Under the pieces are notes generated by a model. It saw only the letters and a program-made list of their open reading frames with translations. It made no database searches and was not told the DNA's origin. Below, piece after piece: positions 41,160-52,359 of a stretch of DNA of 64,000 nucleotides (positions are counted from its first letter, which is position 1; the number at the start of each line of letters is the position of its first letter). This DNA comes from Trichobilharzia szidati (lineage: Eukaryota; Platyhelminthes; Trematoda; Strigeidida; Schistosomatidae). The position numbers were made by a program, and so were the translations under genes. The DNA lies in the NCBI GenBank assembly GCA_944472155.2, contig OX235271.1, positions 27,288,977 to 27,352,976 of the forward strand. Reading direction: 5' to 3'.

Positions 41160-42080
41160 AATATCATTGTTTCCTTTAATTCCTAGAGGAACATAGGGAT
41201 TCAGCCGTGCGTCTCCATTCCGTTCCGTTCTCTGCTAGAGCCTTCACCTGGCTTCAAGTCTGCCCACACGTTTTCATCTCCTCTTCACATCACCTCCTAC
41301 AAATCACCCCAACCTCGCACTGACGACCAACTCGCCGCTTTCCTTTCAGGTTCCACTCGAACAATGACTTGTCTAGTGATGTCACTTGATGGTTTGTTTC
41401 CTCATAGTATGGCCAGCCAATCCATCTCCATTTCTTCCTGCCTTTTTGTTTCACAATTGGTTACTCCTGTGTTGGTTCGCTCATTGCCAGAGATCTCTGT
41501 TGCTGATCTTTTCTGGCCGGCTGGCCATCTGATCTTGAGTATTGAGCGAAGACAACTGTTAATGAAGGTCTGTAGTTTGTTTGAGATGCTTTTTATGACG
41601 CGCAGTGCAAGTCTCTGATCCGTATAGTGAGTAGCACTGACTGACTTCACATTGGAGTTGAGAATCCGGATATTATTTTTGATGGTGAGTGATGTTGACC
41701 TCCACACAGACTTGAGTAGTGAAAGATTGTCTTGCTTTTCCGATTCTTGCTTTGATATCCTCGTCAGTTCCGCCTGTAGTTGAAACGATGCTTCCCAGTT
41801 AGGTATGTGAAAGAGGTTGTTTCTTTCAGGTTCCTTCCATTTATGCTGATTGTTTTCTGTTGTTGTTGTTGGTGTTGCCCGAGAATCTTCATCGCCTCTG
41901 TTCTCTCTATGTTCACCTGAAGTCCTATCTTTGATGCTTCTTGTGCCAACTTGTTGTTTTTCGCTTGCATATCTTCGTTTGTAGGAAATCAGACATATGT
42001 CATCGACGAGGTCCAGATCCTCCAGGTTTTTTGTGTGAGTCTATTTTATGCCTGTTTCCTCACTGCCCGCTGTTTGTCGC
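41160..42080 (-). mobile_element. RTE-like LINE, long 3' fragment
   Basis: The minus strand begins near 42075 with MRQTAGSEETGI, DLDLVDDICLISYK (RT active-site equivalent, FADD changed to LVDD), then NKLAQEASKIGLQVNIERTE, a VWRS..TIKNNIRILNSN segment, and ends in the CTATGTTCCTCTAGGAATTAA subfamily 3' end at 41170-41190. Confidence 0.87.
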
Positions 42081-42179
42081 ATTAAGAGTGGAAAGGATCG
42101 ACTATTTATAGAAGAATTGCATGACTAAGCTTGGAAACTAAAGGACATAGTTCAACAAATGTTTTGTGGATAGAAATAA

Positions 42180-43105
42180 AGTTTAACTAGAAAGAGTATA
42201 GAAAGTAATGGGTGACGTAACCACAGAAAAACACCTTTTTATAAAATAGACAAAATGAGGGGTAGGATGAATCATGTTCAGCCGAAAAAATTCAAGTTGT
42301 ATAAACAGAACAGCAAATGACGTGGTAAAACTTCTGCACCAAGGCAGTGCAAGATTCACCACTATCTCTTTCTGAGTACATAGATTTGGTTTTAGCCATT
42401 TGATTGCGATTGCCTCAGCAAAACCAAGCAGGCTAGGTTTCCGTTGTTTGTTAGTTATTTTGAACGACTTCAGGTTGTCCACAACATGGTCAGTGTCTAG
42501 TAGATGGCGTGCAACCACACTCTTTAATGCTTGTGGGAAATTTAATCTCAGGTTCTTTGGTATGTGTTCAGCGACGCGGACAATAACTCTTCTCTGTGCT
42601 CTTCTAATATATGTGCTTTGGCACGTACATGTAAATCGGTAGACACAGTTGGAGGTAACATGAGGTGGGAGTTTGTTCACTTTTGACTGTCTTTAACAAC
42701 AGATCGTTTGATAAACACGTACAAGTTTGGCAACTGGATATGTTCTTTATAGGGCAGCGTTCAGTCTGCATCTTATTCTACTAGCAGTATCGTCAGCTTT
42801 GAAGGCAAGCTGTAGAAAGGCGGGTTTTTTCTCTACTGTGCTGTACTTCGCCCTGCCCAAGGCTACGTTTTCCATGTTTGCCGATGAACTTCTGTGGATA
42901 ACTATTGTCACGCAGGCATTTTTCAACAGTGGCTAGTTCTTCCTCCACTTTTTCTTCTGAGAAAAGTTTCCTCACACGATCAATTGAATTTAAAATTATG
43001 TCCAAGATGGAAGGAGTGGATGAAAAAGTTTCTGTTGTCTACATAAAACCAGGTTTTTCACATGAATGTTTAAGGCCTCAGTAATGCAAAGAAGAAGAAG
43101 GAAAT
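42180..43105 (-). mobile_element. Penelope-like element, GIY-YIG region
   Basis: A minus open frame (42680-42183) encodes VTSNCVYRFTCTCQSTYIRR (GIY-YIG with G replaced by R), VRVAEHIPKNLRLNFPQ, RHLLDTDHVVDNLKSFKI and GFAEAIAIKWLKPNLCTQKE. Upstream, 43005-42793 reads EEELATVEKCLRDNSYPQKF, the PLE linker. The solo LTR at 43111 sits at its upstream edge. Confidence 0.85.
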
Positions 43106-43110
43106 ATGAC

Positions 43111-43696
43111 TGTAAGATGAATTCGATTCCCATCCTTGAATCAAGTGAACCTGTTCCGGATCAGCCTAGCATTGTTGCAACACAATTATCCATGCCTAAC
43201 GTGTCTATCCCACCTTGTTTAATGAACTGTGTATGTGTGTTTTTACTTCGATCCGTTTAGTCAGACAGTTGAACTCATGACCCAATCAGAGTAGTTTTGT
43301 GAACTGTTATTTTGCTGACCCATGTCTTACTTTGTATTATTCTGTTGAGTTTATCTTATTTATTGATTGGTTAAGTAGCCAATTAAATTCTATCTTTGTG
43401 CCTATGCTTTGTCTATCTCTTAATTGGGTTCATTCTTCTACTGACTGCTTACCTGAACGGTCGTGTCTGACCCGGCTAGTTCGTAATTTTGGCTTTAACG
43501 TTTATCCGCTCTGATAGTGGTGCCTTGCTTTCTGTTAAGCATTGTGTATTGTACTCTTGAAACCGTTAAGTACTGTAAGCGCAATATCGCTTGAAATTAA
43601 GTCACGCGTAGAGACAGTGACCGGCTTCTTGTTTGTTCTGGACCGGGATAGCCTATATCTACGCGTGACTTAATTTCAAGCGATATTGCGCTTACA
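43111..43696 (+). mobile_element. Solo LTR, 586 bp, TSD ATGAC
   Basis: Starts TGTAAGATG and ends GCGCTTACA. ATGAC flanks both ends (43106-43110, 43697-43701). It matches the interrupted minus-strand copy 6721-7732. No open frame of note. The 3' end contains a 39 bp perfect inverted repeat absent from the other copy. Confidence 0.88.
43574..43696. repeat. 39 bp perfect inverted repeat inside the LTR
   Basis: Arms 43574-43612 and 43658-43696 are exact reverse complements (start TGTAAGCGCAATATCGC) around a 45 bp spacer. Confidence 0.95.
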
Positions 43697-43701
43697 ATGA
43701 C

Positions 43702-44240
43702 CTCTTTAAGAGTCTTCTTTTGACTTTGACTTAGAGATTAATTGATCAATGTTGTGTGTTCAAATGATGGCCTGCTTAACTGACTCGGCCACTTAATTTC
43801 TTCATCCCTAAAATGCATCCTACATACTGCATTTCATATTATTTTAATCATCCCATTGTGTCCATGAGGTACATTTTGATCATTTTTCAACCTGCTGCTA
43901 TGATTCTTTTGATGGAAATGGGGTGGGTGGGGGGACTGTAAGGAGTATTTGGAGCATGCTTAGGATGGAACACTATTGCCCTCAGTGGTGTACTATTGTG
44001 TGTTGGACTGCTTGAAGATCTTGCACAAACAGCAACAAAACACTGAATATTTTTTACTTTTAATATAAAGGCCTTTTACAGAATAAACCTATTATTAAAT
44101 GTGAACTATGGTGTAGAAGTCCTGAGAATCTGTAGGAACAGATGGAATGGAAGTAGTCTCCAAATTGTTAACGAAAGAGTTAATCACCCAAAAGACGCGG
44201 ACGAATGAACTGAAAGAGTGCCTATATTGATGTTCATATT
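43702..44240. other. Intergenic sequence, nothing recognised
   Basis: No supported feature apart from a G-rich patch near 43918-43935. Confidence 0.3.
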
Positions 44241-44244
44241 TTCA

Positions 44245-44425
44245 TTGAAAGCGCCCATGCAGTGGGAATTAATCTGTTTGAGAATTACGGAAGCAAGACA
44301 GCTCAAAAGGTAAATATGTTAAAAGTGCTACGTTCCCACAAACAACGCAGACAAAGAGAAGTAACTCTTCTGCAGACAACTGCAAATAGTAATGGACAAG
44401 ACTGTAACTAGATGGTGTTATTAAA
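44245..44425 (+). mobile_element. RTE-like LINE endonuclease fragment
   Basis: Frames read APMQWELICLRITEARQ and 'ttctgcagacaactgcaaatagtaatggacaa', equivalent to the 38100-38270 endonuclease segment. Confidence 0.6.
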
Positions 44426-44439
44426 ATCCTAATTACTAT

Positions 44440-44840
44440 TTATATTATTATTGTTCCTTTGGGTTCCTAGTGGAACGTAGGACTTCAACAGCACGTCTTC
44501 ACTTTCTCCTACTTTCATATGTGATACCTGCCTAGACAAGTTGAAGAGCTGACCTTCTTTAGATCCTCCAGTTGATGGCGATTGATGCCCCTTGTTATTT
44601 GTTAGGAGTCTTCATCACCCATGTCTTCTCTGTGTTCATTTGAAGTCCTGCCTTGGTTGCCATTTTTCGCCAACTTGTTGGTTATCGCTTGTTGATCTTA
44701 GAGTTTCCTCTATATTAGATATAAATCATCCATGTAGTTCAGATCTTCTGGGGTATATGCCTGTCTGCTAGCTCCCCACAGAGTATGCCGCATAATCCAG
44801 TCCACCACAATCAGAAATATCATCGGTGATAGTAGGCGTC
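44440..44840 (-). mobile_element. RTE-like LINE, internally deleted
   Basis: Complement of the 3' end (CTTTGGGTTCCTAGTGGAAC), then a jump to the post-RT region (complement of 'gacttcaaatgaacacagag', 'gtggtggactggattatgcg'). Confidence 0.72.
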
Positions 44841-45640
44841 TATCTTCGCTTTAAAGGCTTCGCTGAGCTTCCCGTTGGGAGGCACTTGGTAGTATGTGAT
44901 CCGCGCTCATGTCGGCAAGTAATGATATTCCTAATATTCATCGTTTGAAAAGCCACCTCATTATGCAACTAGTATTTGTTGTTTCCATTTATTGAAATTT
45001 TGAAATCGATCGTAATTTATTTTTAACTTGTTAAAAGCACTGAACATATCCAACCCCAAGAGTATATGAACACTTTGGCATGGAGTTGATGTAATTTTTC
45101 GCCCCTTTTTTAGTAGCGTTATCCTAATATGAATTGGAAAGTTTTCTATGCTTTATTTGCGTGACCGTAGTGAAGCGTTACAACATTATGCCACCATTAC
45201 ACCATTATCCCTTTTTTTACTTTCACATACTACTTATATATGTGTTAGTAGTGGGTTAAGGTTTTTGACAGCAAATATGAATCCATTGATTAACTATCAA
45301 AAAATATTTTTTTAACAGAAAACCGACATACTATCTGTATATTATGTCAAGGAAACTAACCAGTCTTTCAATATTTGTATTTTTATATTTGATTTCAAAA
45401 TGAACTTTAAAAAATGATATAAGTTTTATATGACTTCTAAAATTAGTTCTTAACTTCTTATATAGCCAACAAATATGGATATTTGAATAAGGCATTAAGA
45501 AGACAAATTTCGTGAGATGATATCCTCATTTCGTAGTTTCTTTACAACCGCTTTACAACTAACATGGTTAACAATAATAAAATAAAGTTCATGACAATTA
45601 CTCAGTTAAATAAAAAAAACAAAAGTACATACTAATGACC
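44841..45640. other. Intergenic sequence, nothing recognised
   Basis: AT-rich. No supported feature. Confidence 0.35.
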
Positions 45641-45654
45641 AATCATATTTAACA

Positions 45655-46190
45655 GGTCATGTAGTCCATGGTAGGCGAAGATTGAAGTCTATTGTTTTTT
45701 GTACACACAGTTTAGGCTGTATGTGATTAATCCAAAGTGCTTCCATCACCTTCAATAACCTTGAATTAGAGTTATATGAAATAATTGTGAAACAGTCATT
45801 AATATTGATTTTGTGACCTGACATTAATAAGTGTTCTGCAATGGATGATGCTGGATTTCTATTCAGATTAATCGCATTGGGATTTTCTATATGATTTAGT
45901 AGCCATTTTGGAACATGTTCTTTCCGACGACATTGGAACATTCTGTTGGTTCTACCTATATAGGTGTCACCGCAGCTGCAGGTGAACTTGTAGATACAGT
46001 ATGAAGTAGAGTCCACAGAATTTCGTCCTTTAATCGTAGATACAGGGATCGAAAATGTTCGGCAAGTGAGAAAAAGAGATACGGCGTAGAATGTGCGTTT
46101 GATGGCTGACCGAAGTCTTTGAGCTGTCAACTGCATAATCTGGTCACCATGGAATGGTAGGTTAATAAAGATAGCTTTCTTTGGTACAGA
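45655..46190 (-). mobile_element. Penelope-like element, intact-looking GIY-YIG frame
   Basis: The minus frame 46136-45657 (159 codons) contains YCIYKFTCSCGDTYIGRTNR, RRKEHVPKWLLNHIENP, SSIAEHLLMSGHKININD and KVMEALWINHIQPKLCVQ. The GIY-YIG motif (YIGRT), downstream Arg/Glu-His and the final Glu-containing helix are all present without a stop. The RT part is missing. Confidence 0.83.
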
Positions 46191-46334
46191 AGCTGTCTTT
46201 TCGAGATGTGGTCTTTCTTTACTGTGACAAGTGATTTGACATTAATATGAGTATGTAAAAGCCAGCCAGGATCGGGAAATCGGTGTGAAGGCCTTCTTCA
46301 GGTACTCAGAACATGGGACAAGATTCAAAGTTTT

Positions 46335-46520
46335 GAACAATAAAGTTCAAAGGTTTTTTCTCGGCCAACAAAAGCACTTCCAACAGGCTACGACAGGCCA
46401 TACTCAACAACCTGCTTTCCCTCGATACTGAGGGTGATCAACAAGGAACTCTGGCAACGAATCAATCAAGAATCTTAGACAGAAAAGGCCAAGAAGCTGG
46501 GCAGAGGTATCTTCTCGTCA
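46335..46520 (+). mobile_element. RTE-like LINE fragment
   Basis: 'aacaacctgctttccctcgatactgag' and 'caacaaggaactctggcaacgaatcaa' match the ILKIRWP..NKELWQR coding region. Confidence 0.55.
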
Positions 46521-46730
46521 ACTTGTTCCTCGAAAGCAGCTGTACATAAACATAAGCTCACATAGATATATTTATTATTTAATTCCACATATAAATAACG
46601 AAGGCGATTAAAGGTGATTATAATTTTCAACTTGATTTGAGAATTTCAAAGTGGGAATATAGATTACAAGGGGCGTAGAAACATAATTACACAGGTGTAG
46701 AAAATAGTTGCGTTATAAGTAAAATAGGTA
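46521..46730. other. Spacer
   Basis: No supported feature. Confidence 0.3.
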
Positions 46731-46734
46731 TTTA

Positions 46735-48015
46735 ACGAATTTGAACAAAGCAAGAACTACAGTTTTAGCAGAATAAAATGGTACCATCTTTTATTTCGTT
46801 GCCTTCTCGTCAGCTGCTTACAGGGCAAAGACATTATTAAATGTATCTACAAAAACAATTTTAACATACTTGCACAGAGTTCATTTTAAACAAAAATCAG
46901 TCGATCAATATACGCATACACTAATAATATATGCATATATATGCAATATTAAACACTATTCCGAACAATAATAATCATACACAATGAAAACTTTTCAGCA
47001 TTTCGCATTCGGATGAAAAAAATATGCAGTTACCAGGAGCAAAGAAAGACTGATAACCGCTTCTTTCTGAACGCATAAATCAGGTTTCAGGCGCTTGATG
47101 GAAATGGCTTCAGCAAACTTGAGGAGAATTGAGCTCTTTTGCTTACTGATAATTTTGAACGACTTTTCGACGTCCACCTCATGACCCGTGTCGAGGAGAT
47201 GCCTGGCGATGGCACTGCTTAAAGCATTTGTTCCCTTTAGACGTAAGCTTTTTGGTACATGTTCAGAAAATCGTAGATATGCTCTTCTTTCTGTTCTTTC
47301 AATGTAACTGCTCCCGCAGATGCATGTAAATTTGTATATACAGTTGGAGTTAACATGAGAAGGATATCTATCGATTTTTGATTGCATCAAAGAGCAAGTT
47401 GTTCGATAGACGGGAACGAGCTTAGCTGCAGGATAGGCTATGGCTAGTGATGTGCTCAGCCTTCTGTTGATCATCGCTGCAATGTTTTCACCTTTATAAT
47501 CAAGCTCAAAGTAGATTGGCTTTTTTCCTACTGTGATTTGTTTTACATTTGTGACTTCAGATCTTCCATACTTGTTGATGAACCTTTGAGGGTACCCATT
47601 GCTCTTCAATATCTTTTCAACAAACTCAAATTCTTCCTCTAATTTCTCTGTAGAGCATATTCTCCTCGTTCTATAGTACAGAATCTTGACTAGACAACGT
47701 TTAAAGCTATTTGGACAAAAGCTATTAAAATGTAAGTATTGTCCTTTCCATGTGGGCTTTCGATGAAATGACTTTTGAAGACTACCGTCTTCTAGGCGTT
47801 GCATGGCGATGTCGAGAAAGTGAAACTTTCCGTCACTTTCATGTTCCGTAGTGAACTCAATATTGGCGTGTGCATCACTGAATAATCTAAGTGTGAAGCA
47901 TGACTTTCATTTTTGCACACTATAAATGTGTCATCAAAATATCAACAGTAGGAAGTTGTTTCGTCGATTGCATGCTTCAACTTTGTTCTTTCAAGGTTGG
48001 ACATGAATATATCTG
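46735..48015 (-). mobile_element. Penelope-like element, longest open frame of the window
   Basis: The minus frame 47804-46995 (269 codons) runs from the RT C-terminus (RKPTWKGQYLHFNSF) through the linker (EEEFEFVEKILKSNGYPQRF) into the GIY-YIG domain (SNCIYKFTCICGSSYIERT; G to E in YIG), RHLLDTGHEVDVEKSF and ISIKRLKPDLCVQKE. Upstream (about 47930-47965) YFDDTFIVCK is the PLE RT catalytic YxDD motif, in a different frame. The 3' UTR ends near 46735. Confidence 0.87.
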
Positions 48016-48019
48016 CTAA

Positions 48020-48280
48020 AACAGGGCTATTATTACTATTGTTCCCTTGGGTTCTAAGAGGAACATAGGGCTTCAACAAACCATTTCCGCTTTTTTCTTT
48101 TTTCTGCAATCCTCTTCAGCTGGGTCCGCGACTGTTCAAAGTCTCTCATCTCCCCCTCCCTACACGATCTCCTCCATGTCAACCTCGCAACGACGAACAC
48201 TCGTCGCTTCCTATTTTGATTCTACTTGAGCGATGGCCTGCATTGAGCACGATGTCACTTGATGACCTCCTAAACTAAGC
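48020..48280 (-). mobile_element. RTE-like LINE 3' end, variant subfamily
   Basis: Same subfamily as 32405-32605 ('caaaccatttccgctttttt'). It lies between two PLE copies of opposite orientation. Confidence 0.75.
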
Positions 48281-48289
48281 AACAACGTC

Positions 48290-49675
48290 ATTTGAAAATA
48301 AATTGAATAAACGCCACAGGGAACTCCTCATCAAGAAACTGATCGACAATAAAGCATACAATGAACTCAGATCAAAGAATGGACGCCTCCCTTTTATGTA
48401 CGTTCAACCAAAAATCCATAAGGCTAATGTGACCTTAAAACCCATGTTATTAATGAACAACTCATTGTGCCACAAGCTAGCCTAATGGCTAGCTAATTCT
48501 TTGGAGTCGGTTGAAATAAATTTGCTACCCAAAGAATTAGACAAACTCGTGGTATCGTACGATATGGTCCCTTTATTTACAAATATAACAGTGGTTGAAA
48601 GAACTGACATCATTTGTAAACAAACAGTTCTATTACCACTACCCGAAACAGAGACAAAGTGTCTAATACTTTTTCTGCACAAAAGACATCCAATTCAAAT
48701 TTTGACAACAGATTTTACCGATGAATTGATGGGTTCGCCATCTATTCTAGTCTGTATCTTCATGATGTGTTTCGAACACACGTGAATGAGTGATGCTATC
48801 AACGAAACAGTATACTATCGCCGATGTGTCAATGATACGTCTGTTGTTTAGTCAGGCGCCAGTATTATTTGACCGCCTTAATGAGATCCACCTAAATACT
48901 AAATTCACTATGTAATATGAACACAACGACGAGTTCAACTTCCTGGATCTTGATGTGAAAAGAAAAAACGATGGAATGGCATAAAAGTCCATCTACAGAA
49001 AAGAAACCTGGTTGGGACAACATCTTCATTACAGCAGCTGTAAGCTATAAGCGTGTACGACATAGTCAGAAAGTTTTGTTAGCCTAACAACGTGGAAGAA
49101 GAATTAGGCCTTATTGAAAAGTGCCTAAAGGAAAATGGGTATCCAAAGGGATTTATCTAAAAGGACAGCAAGGAAAACAACGAGAAAGCGAAACATCCAA
49201 GTGTTGAAAAGAAGAAAGTGTTCATTTGTCTCCCATTGAAAGGAGAAGTGGTATCATAAATTATTGACCAGAGTGTGGAAGGAGCTGTAAAAGACGCTTC
49301 TCTGCAGCTAATCTCATAACGATATACAGCACCACATGCTCTAAAAGCCAATCCAAACTGGATAAATACCCTGCTGATATCACCTGCATTTGCGGAAGGA
49401 AGGAAGGACAGGAAGAAGGGCTTATATCCGGTTTTCAGAGCATATTCCAAGAAAATTGAGTTTAAAAGGAAGCAGATTTTTGCAAAGTGCAACTGCCAGA
49501 CATCTTGTGGATACAAATCATTTTTCCGAGACTTCCAAATCCTAAATATACAAAGGACAGCAAGTTCAGTGCAGTTCGCTGTAGTAGTTGTAGTCAAACT
49601 TTTGAAATCAAACTTATGCGTACAGAAACAGAGTGTAATTGATCTTTCATTCCCCAAATAAACTGTATTTTGATT
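48290..49675 (+). mobile_element. Penelope-like element, RT through GIY-YIG, decayed
   Basis: Plus frames read LPFMYVQPKIHKANVTLKPM (PLE finger motif), VSYDMVPLFTNITVVERT (SYDV-LFT-IP catalytic block), and RCVNDTSVV, where the YxDD catalytic Asp is Asn. They continue FNFLDLDVKRKNDG, ETWLGQHLHYSSC and at the end LLKSNLCVQKQSVIDLSFP. Several frameshifts. The most complete PLE coding span here. Confidence 0.84.
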
Positions 49676-49944
49676 ACACATTGATGATTTCAGGTAAAGC
49701 AGCAAGTATTCAATTTTATGAATTATAACCTTCTTGATTTGTTATGTGAACTTATAAGCTAACACTGTTTATTAGATCTCTCTGTTTTCTATCTTCTCCC
49801 CATCCTTTTCTCTTCTCACAACATATAAGTTGTTAGTAATTTAAACCAAAAGTTTTAGTGCTTATATTTTGGATGCGTTGATTTTACTATGTTTCCTTTA
49901 TCATTGATATAAGAATAAAACTTGGGCACTGTGGTAGAGTGTAA
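49676..49944. other. Spacer after PLE
   Basis: AT-rich PLE 3' flank; nothing further recognised. Confidence 0.3.
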
Positions 49945-50157
49945 TTCCATTATGGGTAAATTTTATTTTGATAGAGTCTCACAGTGTTATACAGTAATAT
50001 TTACTGATGACGTTTCGAGCACAATTTATTGCTCATAATCATATCAAGGTAATCACACGACTTCCTAAATTCATTTATATAGTTCCATTATTTAATAATA
50101 AATATTACTGTATAACACTGTGAGACTCTATCAAAATAAAATTTACCCATAATGGAA
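49945..50157. repeat. 59 bp perfect inverted repeat with 95 bp loop
   Basis: Arms 49945-50003 and 50099-50157 are exact reverse complements (start TTCCATTATGGGTAAATTTT). The loop has 'ctgatgacgtttcgagcac' and 'attgctcataatcatatcaag'. A single-armed relative is at 10960-11115. Confidence 0.95.
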
Positions 50158-50435
50158 GTATGTTTCCTTTACCATTATTATGATTATTTGCAACCATTGA
50201 AACTCCAGGTATTGGTGCGCAGTGGATGAGAATGTGTGAGTTGAAATGGTGATGCATCTTTTTATACTGCAAATCTGGTCTTTCTTACTTTATTGAAACT
50301 TGTCAAGGGAACCAAATGTATGAAAAGCCAAAATTATGTAAACAGACAATTAAGGAAATTGGAGGACAAATACTGAGTTCAGCTCAGTAAGCAGAAATCA
50401 GAAGGAAATTGTTACTCAGCAAAAAAAAACAAAAT
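50158..50435. other. Spacer
   Basis: 50270-50340 resembles the PLE-flank string at 52090-52140. Otherwise nothing recognised. Confidence 0.3.
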
Positions 50436-50439
50436 GAGA

Positions 50440-50720
50440 CATCATGTCGTTTGATTGGTGCTGACAAGCAGTGTGTTCAAGAAGGCTCATTTACCCCCGA
50501 TTTGGGACTTGTCAGCTGGATGCACCTGCATTCATAATGAATGATGATTTTTTGGCTTAGACTCGGTCGCAACTCCGACTGTTTCAAACGCCAAAGCGTT
50601 AACCACTAAGCCACTTGGACCACGTCAGCCACTTTTTGTGCAGGTACATCCAGATGATGAGTATTATAGAGGATGAAATACACATCCTGGATTCCACAGT
50701 TAGTCACCATCTCAACTAAA
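50440..50720. repeat. HH-C (Smalpha-type) divergent pair sharing one head region
   Basis: The minus part has head 'gtccaagtggcttagtggttaacg' (about 50620) running leftward to a damaged hammerhead ('catccagctgacaagtccc', about 50485-50515). From 50640 a plus-strand hammerhead follows: CATCCAG/CTGGATT stem I, core ATGATGA (C3 to A), broken stem II, GAAA. The two hammerheads point away from each other. Confidence 0.72.
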
Positions 50721-50724
50721 TGAC

Positions 50725-51065
50725 AAAATGTTAATCTTCAGGCGCTGTCGAAGCACAATTACTAGAAGCAAACAAATCACCAGGGACTGAATATTAGATG
50801 TTTGGGGGCAATCGGCAGGAAGGGACATGAGTTCTTTCAAGGTTGAAGATACATCTTGGTGATGAGTAACAACTAGCACGAAACCTAGGTAGAAGGCTTC
50901 CCGCAGATTGCCTCCAAACACCTAAAGCAACAATTCACAGTACACCATGATGACAAGCCACCTAAGATAGTAGCTACATTTCAAACTTGACTGAAATAAT
51001 TCAGTCTGCACCATACAAAGGACTAGATACACTACACTAGCTATTAAATAGTGTCCATTAAAAGG
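50725..51065 (+). repeat. HH-A hammerhead repeat, head lost
   Basis: Starts near 'cgatcggcaggaagggac' without the tRNA-like head. The hammerhead reads CTTG, core GTGATGA (C3 to G), GCAC, GAAA, palindrome CCTAGG. The tail is well kept to about 51055. Confidence 0.75.
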
Positions 51066-51084
51066 GACTGAACGTTTCGGTCCA

Positions 51085-51905
51085 GTATAGTCTGATTTCC
51101 CACAAACTGGAAGATATGCAAGCGAAAAGCAACAAGTTGTCAGAAGAAGCATCCGGAGCAGATAGGACTTCAGGTGAACATAGCGAAAACAGAGGTGATG
51201 AAGATTCCTTGCCAACACCACCATCAGCAACAACAACAACCTCATTTACCTACCTGGGAAGCATCGTTTCAACTACAGGAGAACGGAACTGACGAGGATA
51301 TCAAAGCAAGAATCACCGGGAAAGCAAGACAAGCTTTCACTACTCTCAAGTCTCTGTGGAGGCCATCAGCACTCAGCATCAAAAAGATCAAAAGATCCGG
51401 ATTTTCAACTCCAATGTAAAGTCAGTCAGTGCTGCTATACGGATCAGAGACTTGCACTGCGCGTCATAAAGAGCATCTCAAACAAACTACAGACCTTCAT
51501 AAACAGTTATCTTTGCTCAATGCTACTAAAGATCAGATGGCCGGCCAGAAAAGGTCAGCAACAGAGATCTCTGGCAATGAGCAAACCAACCCAGCAGGAA
51601 CTGATTGTGAAACAAATAGGCAGGAAGAAATGGAGATGGATTGGCTGGCCATACTCTGAGGAAACAAACCATCAAGTGACATCACTAGACAAGTCATTGT
51701 TCGAGTGGAACCTGAAAGGAAAGCGGCGAGTTGGTCGTCAGTGCGAGGTTGGGGTGATTTGTAGGAGGTGATGTGAAGAGGAGATGAAAACGTGTGGGCA
51801 GACTTGAAGCCAGGTGAAGGCTCTAGCAGAGAACGGAACGGAATGGAGACGCACGGCTGAATCCCTATGTTCCTCTAGGAATTAAAGGAAACAATAATAA
51901 TAATA
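51085..51905 (+). mobile_element. RTE-like LINE 3' fragment
   Basis: Frames read 'FTYLGSI'-equivalent, [67 protein letters not shown]; 3' end CTATGTTCCTCTAGGAATTAA(AG)..(AAT)n. One of the longest copies. Confidence 0.87.
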
Positions 51906-52355
51906 ATAGTCAATCGATTCAATTAAAGCAAAAAAGTGATATCTAATTACCATGGTAGTACAAGGTTAATTTCCCGTGTTAATTAGAAGGCGCCTGGTGA
52001 TTGCATTTGTAAGTACTTTTCTTTACGCTTCACACAAAGTAGCTAGAGTAAAAGTCGTGAAATAAAAACTAATTTGGCTGTTTTCACTTTGAAAACAAAT
52101 TCATTCTCGCTTTGTTCAAACTAATTAAGGAAATTGGGTCTATGAAATTCCTGAATTCCAAATATTCTCACATTATGTTTCAAATGATGGTGTGAACGCA
52201 TGATATTCTTTCCTATATAGGTTTTTCTCAGGTTTTCTACGTTATTGAATTAGAACCCACCTTCGCTATAATAATAAAAATAATAGAAATGTCTATGTGA
52301 GAAAGTATTTTCTTCAAGTGAAATATTGTTAACTGACTAAAAATGCCCATTAAAA
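51906..52355. other. Spacer with PLE-flank string
   Basis: 52090-52140 matches the PLE 3'-end flank ('ctttgttcaaactaattaagg'). The rest has no recognised feature. Confidence 0.35.
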
Positions 52356-52359
52356 TTTT

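Noticed and set aside
46800..46830. Hammerhead in the PLE 3' UTR (CTGACGA, then GAAA)
   Set aside because: The intervening nine bases do not form a proper stem II and no stem III/I is evident; kept only as a weak comparison for other PLE tails.
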